Source: SZUA-318 sp964412015
GTDB lineage: Bacteria > Gemmatimonadota > Gemmatimonadetes > Longimicrobiales > Gaopeijiaceae
NCBI GenBank assembly: GCA_964412015.1
Contig: CAYPMO010000001.1
Span: 62,001 to 126,000, forward strand
DNA length: 64,000 bases
Direction of reading: 5' to 3'
The notes under the pieces were generated by a model. The model saw only the letters and a program-made list of their open reading frames with translations, had not been told where the DNA came from and ran no database searches. This document shows, piece after piece, positions 50,898 through 59,248 of this stretch (positions are counted from its first letter, which is position 1; the number at the start of each line of letters is the position of its first letter). A program made the position numbers and the translations under genes.

Positions 50898-51766
50898 GAG
50901 CGCCCGGAGCGGGGGGGACCGGAGGCCCCGCCGCGCTGCCCCTTCGGGTCTCCCGAGCCGCTGTCCAGCCTTCCCTGGGGGGCCGCGCCGGGCCCCTCCT
51001 CGCGGCTCCGGTCCAGGAACCGCTTCACGCCCTCACGACACGCCTCGGTCATGCGGGCCTCGACGTTCACATGGGCTCCCCGCTCCAGGCCCTCCTCGAA
51101 GCCGAGGTCGGCGAGCTCGTACAGAAGGCCCTTGATGAGCGCGAGCGCCGAGGGCGGACGCGACGCGAGGTCCTCGAGGTAGCGGACCACGCCCTCCTCG
51201 AAGCCGGAGGGCGGATAGACCCGCGTGACGAGACCGATCGCGTGGGCCTCGGTCGCGCCGATGCGATGGCCGCGCGTCATCAAGTCGAACGCCCGACTCT
51301 CCGGGATCTTCCGGCGCAGGATCGCCATCACCATGGCGGGGACGAAGCCCAGGTGCACCTCGGGGTATCCGAGCTCCGCGTCGGCCGACGCCAGGACCAC
51401 GTCGCACGCCGTGGCCAGCCCGCACCCGCCCGCGAGCGCGCGTCCCCGGACGATCGCGGCGACCGGTTTCGGGAGCGCGCGGAGGGCTACGAACAGGGCC
51501 CCGAGGCTTCGCGCGTCGGCCAGGTTCTCCTCGACGCCCATCGCGGAGATCCGTTCGAGCTCGGCGAGATCGTGGCCGGCGCAGAAGTCCGTCCCGGCCC
51601 CGCGGATCGCGACGACACGCACGTCGGCGGCGGCCTCCGCGCGCCCCAGCGCGTCCGTGAGCGCCTTCACGAGCGCCGCGCTGAGGGCATTGCGCTTCTC
51701 GGGGCGGTTGAGCGTGAGCGTGGCGACTCCGTCGGCCACGTCGTACAGCAGGATCGGTTCGCTCAT
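50894..51766 (-). CDS. Enoyl-CoA hydratase/isomerase family protein
   Basis: 290 residues. Crotonase-fold motifs: LNRPEKRNALSAAL, oxyanion-hole GAGTDFCAGHDL and GRALAGGCGLATACDVVLA. One Glu of the hydratase pair (GYPEVHLGF) is visible. A 35-residue Gly/Ser/Pro-rich tail is added at the C-terminus. It hydrates enoyl-CoA, and in the adjacent operon could act like isohexenyl-glutaconyl-CoA hydratase (AtuE) or methylglutaconyl-CoA hydratase. The start overlaps the previous gene as ATGA. Confidence 0.92.
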   Translation of the reverse strand: MSEPILLYDVADGVATLTLNRPEKRNALSAALVKALTDALGRAEAAADVRVVAIRGAGTDFCAGHDLAELERISAMGVEENLADARSLGALFVALRALPKPVAAIVRGRALAGGCGLATACDVVLASADAELGYPEVHLGFVPAMVMAILRRKIPESRAFDLMTRGHRIGATEAHAIGLVTRVYPPSGFEEGVVRYLEDLASRPPSALALIKGLLYELADLGFEEGLERGAHVNVEARMTEACREGVKRFLDRSREEGPGAAPQGRLDSGSGDPKGQRGGASGPPRSGRS

Positions 51767-52146
51767 GGCACCTCGGGCCTCCACCCGCTCGGCACGCGCC
51801 CCCAATCCCGCGTGCGCACGGCAACCTCGTCGGGAACGTCGACCTCCATCCGAAGGAGGGCGGCCGACAGCACCTTCCCCTGCGCGTCCGTGCGGAGCGA
51901 TACGGTCCCGCCGCCGTCCAGCGCGCCGTGGAGCACGAAGTTCAGCGCGTGCAGGTTGGGAAGCTCGTATCGCTCCACGCCGCCGCGCACCCACGCTCCG
52001 AAGTGAACCTTCACACGCTCGGCCGTCACCTGGTCCAGGAGGAACGGATAAAGCGCGGGCTCGTACGCGATCACGCCGATGTTGGCGGTGTCGCCCTTGT
52101 CCCCCGAGCGGGCATGCGCGAGCTGGACGAGCGGCACGCGGGTCAT
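51763..52146 (-). CDS. AtuA-associated small protein
   Basis: 127 residues: VPLVQLAHARSGDKGDTANIG is the hallmark of the AtuA C-terminal-like family (the motif is often fused to AtuA). YELPNLHALNFVLHGALDGGG follows. Its gene overlaps the AtuA gene and the hydratase gene by 4 bases on each side. Function is unknown but it is associated with acyclic terpene and related CoA catabolism. Confidence 0.8.
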   Translation of the reverse strand: MTRVPLVQLAHARSGDKGDTANIGVIAYEPALYPFLLDQVTAERVKVHFGAWVRGGVERYELPNLHALNFVLHGALDGGGTVSLRTDAQGKVLSAALLRMEVDVPDEVAVRTRDWGRVPSGWRPEVP

Positions 52147-53519
52147 ACGGCGCGCACCTCGACCCTCACGTGTGGATCCACCGCGCGCTTCGCGATCAGC
52201 GCCGGCCAGAACGCGATCACCTCCTGGACCCGTGCGCGGCCCCCGACGTACCCCGTCACGGACGGCGGGCCCGTGAGGGCCAGCGGTGTCATCTCCCTGG
52301 AGAACCCCTCCACGGAGCTCCGGTCCTGGGAGCGTACGGCCACCCGTAGCAGGACCTCGGGCGCGTCGGTGGGTGGCCGACCGACGAGGGGGCCGTGGCC
52401 GGCATTCCAGCCGACGAGCTCGGTATGGAGGGCGTCGAACCGGTATCCCAGGCGACGGAACCGGCGGCGGAGCATCGCCTCCGCCGCGCTCGCCTTCTCG
52501 ATCGCGTCCGGCCAGGTGTAGAGCAGCGTGCCCGCCGCCGTCCACCCCGCCGCGTAGGCAACCGATACCTTGTAGGTGTCGGTGGCCGGCGCGCCCCGGA
52601 TTCCCTCCAGGCGGACGCGATCGTGACCTTCGTCGCGAAGCCGGATCGTCGTGAAGTCAGCCACGACATCGGGCGTGACCACCCGCTCGGGGTCCCCGAT
52701 CTCGTACACGATCTGTTCGGTCACCGAGCGCCGGTCCACGCGACCCCCGGAGCCCGGGTGTTTCGTCACCGTGAACGCGCCGGACTCCTCCACCTCCACC
52801 ACCGGGAAACCCACCACGTCCAGGTCGGGGATCGTCCACCACTCCGCCATGCAGTTGCCGCCCGTGGCCTGCGCGCCGCACTCGACGACGTGGCCCGCGA
52901 GCACTGCGGCCGCCATGCGGTTCCATGCCTCGATCGACCAGCCGAATTCGTGCAGGAGTGTGGCGGCCGCGAGCACGGGGTCGGCGACGCGCCCGGTGAC
53001 CACGACGTCCGCGCCCCTGTCGAGCGCCTCGACCAACGGGCGCACGCCGAGGTACGCGTTGACGCTCCGCACCTGGTCGCGAACGCTCGCGAGGGGCACT
53101 CCGGTGTCCAGGTTCGTGAGCGCGTGCCCCGAGTCGAGCAACTCGTCCAGCCGGTCCATCAGGTCGTCCCCGGTGACGAGCCCGACACGCGCCTGGCCCG
53201 CCACGCCCGCGCGGCGGCCCACCTCGATCAGCGCGTCCCCGCACCCGGACAGGTTCACACCGCCGGCGTTGGCGACGACCCGGATCCGCCGCTCCAGACA
53301 CACGGGCCAGAGCCGCTCCATGAGCTGCACGAAGTCCTTCGCGTAGCCGGAGGCCGGATCACGGTCGCGGAGCTTGCGGAGGACGGACATCGTCACTTCC
53401 GCCAGGTAGTCCAGGACGAGGTAGTCCAGCGGGCCGCCCTCGACCAGACGCGACGGAGCGTCCAGGTCGTCGCCCCAGAAACCCTGTCCCCCGCCGATGC
53501 GGACCTTCCGGTCGCTCAC
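52143..53519 (-). CDS. AtuA-family acyclic terpene utilisation protein
   Basis: 458 residues, DUF1446-type protein: RIGGGQGFWGDD at the start, LDYLAEVTMSVL, RIRVVANAGGVN, and DVVVTGRVADPVLAA. In Pseudomonas, atuA lies in the gene cluster for citronellol/geraniol breakdown, with geranyl-CoA carboxylase. The GTG at 53519 overlaps the carboxyltransferase stop as GTGA. The biochemical role of AtuA itself is unsettled. Confidence 0.87.
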   Translation of the reverse strand: MSDRKVRIGGGQGFWGDDLDAPSRLVEGGPLDYLVLDYLAEVTMSVLRKLRDRDPASGYAKDFVQLMERLWPVCLERRIRVVANAGGVNLSGCGDALIEVGRRAGVAGQARVGLVTGDDLMDRLDELLDSGHALTNLDTGVPLASVRDQVRSVNAYLGVRPLVEALDRGADVVVTGRVADPVLAAATLLHEFGWSIEAWNRMAAAVLAGHVVECGAQATGGNCMAEWWTIPDLDVVGFPVVEVEESGAFTVTKHPGSGGRVDRRSVTEQIVYEIGDPERVVTPDVVADFTTIRLRDEGHDRVRLEGIRGAPATDTYKVSVAYAAGWTAAGTLLYTWPDAIEKASAAEAMLRRRFRRLGYRFDALHTELVGWNAGHGPLVGRPPTDAPEVLLRVAVRSQDRSSVEGFSREMTPLALTGPPSVTGYVGGRARVQEVIAFWPALIAKRAVDPHVRVEVRAV

Positions 53520-55129
53520 GCCGTGCCGCCCGGGATGTGGAAGGGACCCAGGTGAGGTCCGAGGTTGTGCAGTGCCGCCCGGAGCAGCAATCCGAGCGAG
53601 GGCCGGATCTCCTCGGGAAGCACCACCTCGTCCACGAAGCCCCGCGCGCCCGCGAAGCGGGCGTCGAGCTGGCGCTCGTATTCCGCCCGCACCTCGGCCA
53701 TGCGCGCGACCAGGTCGTCGTCGGGCTCCCTGCCCTCCGAGTCCAGGCGGCCGAACTGGGCGCCGAAGAGCGCCATCACGGCGCTCTCGCCCTCCATCAC
53801 GCCCATGCGCCCCGTGGGCAGCGACAGGATGAAATCGGGGTCGAAGCCCTGCCCTGCCATGGCGTAATAGCCCGCCCCGGACGCGTGGTTGAGCGTGAGG
53901 ACCAGCTTCGGCACCGTGGCGGTGGCCATGGCCTCCACGAACTCCGCGCCCGCGCGGATGATCCCCGAGTGCTCGGCCTCGGGCCCCACCATGAAACCGG
54001 ACACGTCCTGGACGAAGAGCAGCGGCGTCCGGTGCCGGTTCATCATCTCGATGAAATAGGCCACCTTGCGGGCGCTCTCGGTGTAGATGATCCCCCCGAG
54101 ACGCGGCGCGCCTCCGCCCTCCGCGCGGACCATCCCACGCGCGTTCGCGATGACGCCCACGGGGACTCCGTCCAGGAAGCCCGTCCCGCAGATCATCTCC
54201 CGGGCGTGGCCGGGCTGGAACTCGTCCAGTCCCTCTCCGTCCAGGATGCACTCGAGGACCGCATGCGCATCGTAGGGCTGCCGGTGGTCGTCCGGGAGGG
54301 TGTCGTAGAGCTCGTACGCCGTCCGCCGCGGAGGCGTGGGGGCGCGTTCCTCGAGGTGCCGCTCACGGGGGAGCTCGCCGACGAGGACCCGGAGCCGCGC
54401 GAGACAGGCTTCGTCGTCCGGCATCAGGTAGTGTGCGACGCCGCTCACCTCGGAGTGGACCCGCGCTCCGCCGAGATCGTCCGGCTCCACGGACTGGCCG
54501 GTCGCCCCCTTCACGAGGTTGGGTCCCCCGAGTCCCATGAACGACGTACCCTCCACCATCAGGATCACGTCGGAGAGCGCCGGCAGGTAGGCGCCCCCCG
54601 CGATGCACGGCCCCATCACGGCGGCGAGCTGCGGGATGCGCAGATAGCGGCGCATGATCGAGTTGTAGAAGAACAGCCGGGCCGCGCCGTACTGACCCGG
54701 GAAGACCCCGCCTTGATACGGGAGGTTCACCCCCGCCGAATCGACGAGATACACGATCGGGATGCGGCACCGCATCGCGATCTCCTGAGCGCGCAGCATC
54801 TTCGTGATCGTCTCGGGCCACCAGGACCCGGCCTTGACCGTCGCGTCGTTTGCCACGACCACGGCTTCCCGCCCCTGGATGCGCCCCACCACGGTGACGA
54901 CGCCTGCCGCAGGCGCCTGTCCATCGTAGCGATCGTGCGCCACCAGCAGGCCGATCTCGACCCTCGGAGCACCGGGATCCAGGAGCGCTTGGACGCGCTC
55001 GCGGGCGGTGAGCTTCCCCTGGGCGTGCTGGCGCTCGATGCGCTCGGGCCCGCCCCCTTCGCGGAGGCGGGCCCTGAGCTCCTGCAGCTCGTGGGAGAGC
55101 TCAGCGAGCCGGCCGCGCGGCGCGCTCAC
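53516..55129 (-). CDS. Biotin-dependent acyl-CoA carboxyltransferase subunit
   Basis: 537 residues, carboxyltransferase beta of the methylcrotonyl/geranyl-CoA type: HAQGKLTARERVQALLDPG, IPIVYLVDSAGVNLP, MGPCIAGGAYLPALSDV, GLGGPNLVKGATGQ and YAMAGQGFDPDFIL. It moves CO2 from carboxybiotin to an acyl-CoA. The matching biotin carboxylase and biotin carrier are not in this window. Start GTG 55129 is chosen because alignable sequence begins soon after; a longer N-terminus is possible. Confidence 0.9.
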   Translation of the reverse strand: MSAPRGRLAELSHELQELRARLREGGGPERIERQHAQGKLTARERVQALLDPGAPRVEIGLLVAHDRYDGQAPAAGVVTVVGRIQGREAVVVANDATVKAGSWWPETITKMLRAQEIAMRCRIPIVYLVDSAGVNLPYQGGVFPGQYGAARLFFYNSIMRRYLRIPQLAAVMGPCIAGGAYLPALSDVILMVEGTSFMGLGGPNLVKGATGQSVEPDDLGGARVHSEVSGVAHYLMPDDEACLARLRVLVGELPRERHLEERAPTPPRRTAYELYDTLPDDHRQPYDAHAVLECILDGEGLDEFQPGHAREMICGTGFLDGVPVGVIANARGMVRAEGGGAPRLGGIIYTESARKVAYFIEMMNRHRTPLLFVQDVSGFMVGPEAEHSGIIRAGAEFVEAMATATVPKLVLTLNHASGAGYYAMAGQGFDPDFILSLPTGRMGVMEGESAVMALFGAQFGRLDSEGREPDDDLVARMAEVRAEYERQLDARFAGARGFVDEVVLPEEIRPSLGLLLRAALHNLGPHLGPFHIPGGTA

Positions 55130-55160
55130 GGGATGCGCGATCCCCGGCAGCGGACAACGG

Positions 55161-55574
55161 TCACGCCGTCTCCCGGGCGGCGAACCAGTCCCGCACATAC
55201 TCGATGGCATCGTCCGTGGAGGTGCCGGGTCCGAAGAGCCGGCCGATGCCCTGAGCCTCCAGGGCCTTCATATCCTCCTCCGGGATGATGCCGCCCCCCG
55301 TAAGGAGGATGTGATCCGCCCCGGCCTCGCGGAGCAGCTCCTTCACCCTCGGGAACAGGGTCATGTGCGCGCCCGACAAGATGGACATCGCGACGACGTC
55401 CACGTCCTCCTGGACGGCGGCGGCGACGATCATCTCGGGAGTCTGATGGAGGCCCGTGTAGATCACCTCGAGGCCCGCGTCGCGGAAAGCGGCGGCGATG
55501 ACCTTCGCGCCACGGTCGTGGCCGTCCAGTCCGGGCTTGGCCACCAGGATGCGGATCTTGCGGTCTTCGGACAT
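55161..55574 (-). CDS. Methylmalonyl-CoA mutase, cobalamin-binding subunit
   Basis: 137 residues with the B12-binding DGHDRG (base-off His), SILSGAHM and GGGIIPEEDM of the B12-binding fold. The catalytic TIM-barrel part is encoded separately at 56381-58099, so this organism uses a split mutase that must associate in trans. An HAD gene separates the two. Confidence 0.92.
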   Translation of the reverse strand: MSEDRKIRILVAKPGLDGHDRGAKVIAAAFRDAGLEVIYTGLHQTPEMIVAAAVQEDVDVVAMSILSGAHMTLFPRVKELLREAGADHILLTGGGIIPEEDMKALEAQGIGRLFGPGTSTDDAIEYVRDWFAARETA

Positions 55575-55661
55575 CGCGCCGGCTCCGTTCCGGTTGAAGG
55601 TCGTCCAGCGGGGAAATCTAGGCGGCGGGGCCGCCCTGCGGAAACCGGCCCGGCCGCCGGC

Positions 55662-56348
55662 TCACGCCGCCAGGAACCGGGGCAGCTCGCCCAGGCTCCG
55701 GATCCGCGGCGCGCGCCCGACGTGGAAGTCGAAGGGATCGAAAAGCACCGCGCCGAGCCCAGCACGGGTCGCCCCCAGGTAGTCCACCGGGTAGAGGTCT
55801 CCCACGTACAGGCATTCCGCCGGTGGCACGCCCATCCGTCGGCAGCCCTCGAGGAAGATACCCGGATCGGGTTTCTCGATCCCCACGACCTCCGAATCCA
55901 CCACGAACTCGAGGTGGCCGCGCAGCCCGACCTTCTCGAGCAACTCCTCGATCCGCCCGTCCGCGTTCGAAATCACGCCCAACCGGTAGCCGGCCTCCGC
56001 CAGGGCCCGAAGCACCCGCGGAGTCCCTTCCGCGACATGCGTCCAGAGGTGCGCGGCCGCGTGCGCCTCCCGCAGGAGCCTCGAGGCCTCTTCCACCCGG
56101 TCCGGTGGCACGCCCGCGCCATCGTAGATCGCCGCGAAATAGTCCCTCCACAGCTCAACCCGTGTGTCCAGCCCGTCCGAGCCCAGCGCGCGGTGGAACG
56201 CCCTGCGGGCCTCTCGCTCGGCGGCGCGCACCCGGGGCCCGTCCGTGTCGATGCCAGCCGCACGCAGGATGGCTGCTATGCGCTCGACGTCCGGGAAGAC
56301 GAGCGTGTTGCCGGCGTCGAAGAGGACGGAGCGGATCGGCCCGGGCAT
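55662..56348 (-). CDS. HAD-superfamily hydrolase
   Basis: 228 residues. The first motif is VLFDAGNTLVFPD, with the nucleophile Asp but no Asp two residues later, as in haloacid-dehalogenase-like members; motif II is GVISNAD, motif III KPDPGIFLEG, motif IV YVGDLYPVD. The cap is helical. Substrate unknown. It sits between the two mutase genes and may be an enzyme of the same pathway or a hitchhiker. Confidence 0.88.
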   Translation of the reverse strand: MPGPIRSVLFDAGNTLVFPDVERIAAILRAAGIDTDGPRVRAAEREARRAFHRALGSDGLDTRVELWRDYFAAIYDGAGVPPDRVEEASRLLREAHAAAHLWTHVAEGTPRVLRALAEAGYRLGVISNADGRIEELLEKVGLRGHLEFVVDSEVVGIEKPDPGIFLEGCRRMGVPPAECLYVGDLYPVDYLGATRAGLGAVLFDPFDFHVGRAPRIRSLGELPRFLAA

Positions 56349-56380
56349 CGCACGCCCAACGGCGGTCTTCGCGGAGCGCG

Positions 56381-58099
56381 TCAGAAGAACACCGGCTCCT
56401 TGTAGGACCCGAACACCTCGTCCATCGCGTGCCGGATCTCGTACAGAGTGCAGTAGGCGCGCGCACAGTCGAGGATGCGAGGCACCAGGTTCTCGTGACC
56501 CTGGCAGGCTTCGGTGAGCGCGGCCAGCGCACTCCTCACGGCCCCGTCGTCGCGACGGGCGCGCAGGTCCGCCATCCGCTGGCGCTGCGTCGTCTCCACC
56601 GACGCGTCGATGCGGAGCGTGTCGATCTCGATCTTGCCCGAGCCCTCGACATAGTCGTTCACCCCCACGACCACGCGCCGGCCCGCCTCCACCTCCCTCT
56701 GCTGGCGCATGGCGGACTCGGCGATCGCGCGCTGGAACCAGCCGCGCTCGATGCCGGCGACCACGCCGCCCATTGCGTCGATCTCGTCGAAGATCTCGAG
56801 GGCCTCACGCTCGAGCTCGTCCGTGAGCGCCTCCACGAAGTACGAACCGGCCAGCGGATCAATGGTGTTGGTGATACCGGATTCGTAGGCCAGGACCTGC
56901 TGCGTCCGAAGCGCGATGCGCACGGCTTTCTCCGTGGGAAGTGCCAGCGTCTCATCCATCGAGTTGGTATGGAGGGACTGCGTGCCGCCCAGCGCCGCGG
57001 CCATCGCCTGGTAGGCCACCCGGACGATGTTGTTCTCCGGCTGTTGAGCCGTGAGACTCACGCCGGCCGTCTGCGCATGCGTCCGCAGACGCCACGACTC
57101 GGGGTTCTTCGCGCCGTAGCGCTCCTTCATCCTTCGAGCCCAGATCCGGCGCCCGGCCCGGAACTTCGCGATCTCCTCGAAGAAGTCGTTGTGGACGTCG
57201 AAGAAGAACGAGAGGCGGGGCGCGAACGCATCCACGTCCATGCCGGCGGCGATGCCCCGCTCCACGTACTCGAAGCCGTTGCGCAGCGTGAACGCCAGCT
57301 CCTGCGCAGCGGTCGCGCCCGCTTCGCGGATGTGATAACCCGAAATCGAGATGGGGTTGTACTTGGGCGCGTGCACGCTACACCAGCTGAACATGTCCAC
57401 GATGCAACGCAGCGCCGGCTCCGGCGGGAACACCCACGCGTGCTGTGCCTGGTACTCCTTGAGGATGTCGTTCTGAACGGTCCCACGCAGCGCATCGTGC
57501 GCCACGCCCTGCTTCTCCGCGGCGGCGACGTAGAAGCAGAACATGATGATCGCGGGTCCGTTGATCGTCATGGACACCGACACACGATCCAGCGGGATCC
57601 CGTCGAAGAGGGTCTCCATGTCCGCGAGGCTGGAGATTGCCACGCCGCACACGCCCACCTCGCCCAGCGAGCGCGGATGGTCGGAGTCGTATCCCATGAG
57701 CGTCGGAAAGTCGAACGCCACGCTGAGCCCCGTCTGGCCGTGCTCAAGCAGATACTTGTACCTCTGGTTGGTTTCCACGGCGGTCGCGAACCCGGCGAAC
57801 TGGCGCATCGTCCAGAGGCGGGTGCGATACATCGAGGTGTAGGGCCCGCGCGTGAACGGATAGGCACCAGGGAACCCCAAGCGCTCCTCGAAAGCCTCGG
57901 CCGGCACGTCGAGGGGCGTATACAGGGGCTTCACCTCACGTCCCGAGATCGTGGTGAAGAGTGCCTCGCGCTCTCCGACGCCGGCGTACTCCGCCTCCCA
58001 GGCCGCGAGCCGGGCCCTGAGCCTCTCCAGCTCCTCCTCACGCTCCCGAACCAAGGAGGCCAGCTCTGCGGATGAAACGTCCTTCCCGATGGTGGACAT
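56381..58099 (-). CDS. Methylmalonyl-CoA mutase, catalytic subunit
   Basis: 572 residues. RGPYTSMYRTRLWTMRQFAG and YHIREAGATAAQEL (with the catalytic His) are typical; the TIM-barrel is complete and the B12 domain absent. It converts (R)-methylmalonyl-CoA to succinyl-CoA, the last step in propionyl-CoA use. It follows meaB by 78 bases and has a charged N-terminal helix (VREREEELERLRARLAAW). Confidence 0.95.
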   Translation of the reverse strand: MSTIGKDVSSAELASLVREREEELERLRARLAAWEAEYAGVGEREALFTTISGREVKPLYTPLDVPAEAFEERLGFPGAYPFTRGPYTSMYRTRLWTMRQFAGFATAVETNQRYKYLLEHGQTGLSVAFDFPTLMGYDSDHPRSLGEVGVCGVAISSLADMETLFDGIPLDRVSVSMTINGPAIIMFCFYVAAAEKQGVAHDALRGTVQNDILKEYQAQHAWVFPPEPALRCIVDMFSWCSVHAPKYNPISISGYHIREAGATAAQELAFTLRNGFEYVERGIAAGMDVDAFAPRLSFFFDVHNDFFEEIAKFRAGRRIWARRMKERYGAKNPESWRLRTHAQTAGVSLTAQQPENNIVRVAYQAMAAALGGTQSLHTNSMDETLALPTEKAVRIALRTQQVLAYESGITNTIDPLAGSYFVEALTDELEREALEIFDEIDAMGGVVAGIERGWFQRAIAESAMRQQREVEAGRRVVVGVNDYVEGSGKIEIDTLRIDASVETTQRQRMADLRARRDDGAVRSALAALTEACQGHENLVPRILDCARAYCTLYEIRHAMDEVFGSYKEPVFF

Positions 58100-58177
58100 G
58101 CCTTCGCTCCAGCTCCTCCGATTAGGCAGCGGGTCACCTACCCCACCCGGAAAGATGTCCCGCCACGGGGACGGGGG

Positions 58178-59248
58178 TCAACGCGCGGACGGTCCGGCGG
58201 AGAGGATCTCGGTGAGGATCCGGCGAGCCACCGAGTACGGCGTCACCTCGCCGCTCACGATCGCGTCCAGCCCGGCTTCCAGCACGGAGCCGGACGCCGA
58301 AGCAGCCCAGGCGACGCGCCTGAGCTCCCGGTCCACGACGTCCCGCACGCGGACCCGCGCGCGCCCCCTCCTCCTCCGCTCGAGCTCTCCGCTCTCCACG
58401 AGCCACGTCCGATGCCGGTCCACGGCATCGAGGAGATCCCCGACGCCGTCCCCGGTCTGCGCCACGGTCTTCACCACCGGGATCGTCCAGCCGCCCCCAT
58501 CGCGCTCCTTTGGGACCCGCTCGGCCCTTCCGATCCGGGACAGATCCACCCCGTGGTGGACCGGCACGTCGCTCAGGGCACTACCCGCGCGGAGGTGGAT
58601 CGCCTGGCGGATCTCCTTCAGGAGTCGCTCGGCGCCCGGGCGGTCGGCCTTGTTGACGACGAAGATGTCGGCGATCTCCATGAGCCCTGCCTTCATGGCC
58701 TGGACGGCGTCGCCGGACTCGGGAACCAGCACCACGAGGACGGTCTCCGTGGCGCCGGTGATCTCCAGCTCCGTCTGGCCGACGCCCACAGTCTCGACGA
58801 GAACCCGGTCGAAGCCGAACGCGTCCATGAGGTCGATGACTTCCCTGGTCGTCGTGGCCAGGCCCCCGAGCGAGCCGCGGGTAGCCATGGAACGGATGAA
58901 GATGCCCGGGTCCGTGGACAGCTCGTTCATGCGGATCCGGTCGCCGAGGAGCGCGCCCCCGGAGTATGGCGACGTCGGGTCCACCGCGACGATGCCCAGA
59001 CGCTCCCCACGCTTCCGGTACGCCGCTGCCATGTCGGCGAGCAGGCTGGACTTCCCGGCGCCCGGGGGTCCCGTGAATCCGATCCGGCCGGTGCGCGGGC
59101 CCGCCATGAGCACGCGCTCCAGGAGGTCCTGGAAGCCATCACGCTCGTTCTCCACCAGGCTGATGGCGCGCGCGAGTGCGGGTACCTCGCCTTCCCGGAA
59201 ACGCGCAACGAGGTCCGCTACGGAGGAAGAGGAAGGTGTCAGCGCCAT
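58178..59248 (-). CDS. meaB: G-protein chaperone MeaB/ArgK
   Basis: 356 residues: P-loop GPPGAGKSSL, switch regions VDPTSPYSGGALLGDR and VETVGVGQ, and NKADRPG. It loads cobalamin into methylmalonyl-CoA mutase and guards its cofactor. Start MALTPSSSSV at 59248. It overlaps the UbiB-like gene by 10 bases and precedes the mutase, so cofactor care and enzyme are coexpressed. Confidence 0.95.
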   Translation of the reverse strand: MALTPSSSSVADLVARFREGEVPALARAISLVENERDGFQDLLERVLMAGPRTGRIGFTGPPGAGKSSLLADMAAAYRKRGERLGIVAVDPTSPYSGGALLGDRIRMNELSTDPGIFIRSMATRGSLGGLATTTREVIDLMDAFGFDRVLVETVGVGQTELEITGATETVLVVLVPESGDAVQAMKAGLMEIADIFVVNKADRPGAERLLKEIRQAIHLRAGSALSDVPVHHGVDLSRIGRAERVPKERDGGGWTIPVVKTVAQTGDGVGDLLDAVDRHRTWLVESGELERRRRGRARVRVRDVVDRELRRVAWAASASGSVLEAGLDAIVSGEVTPYSVARRILTEILSAGPSAR

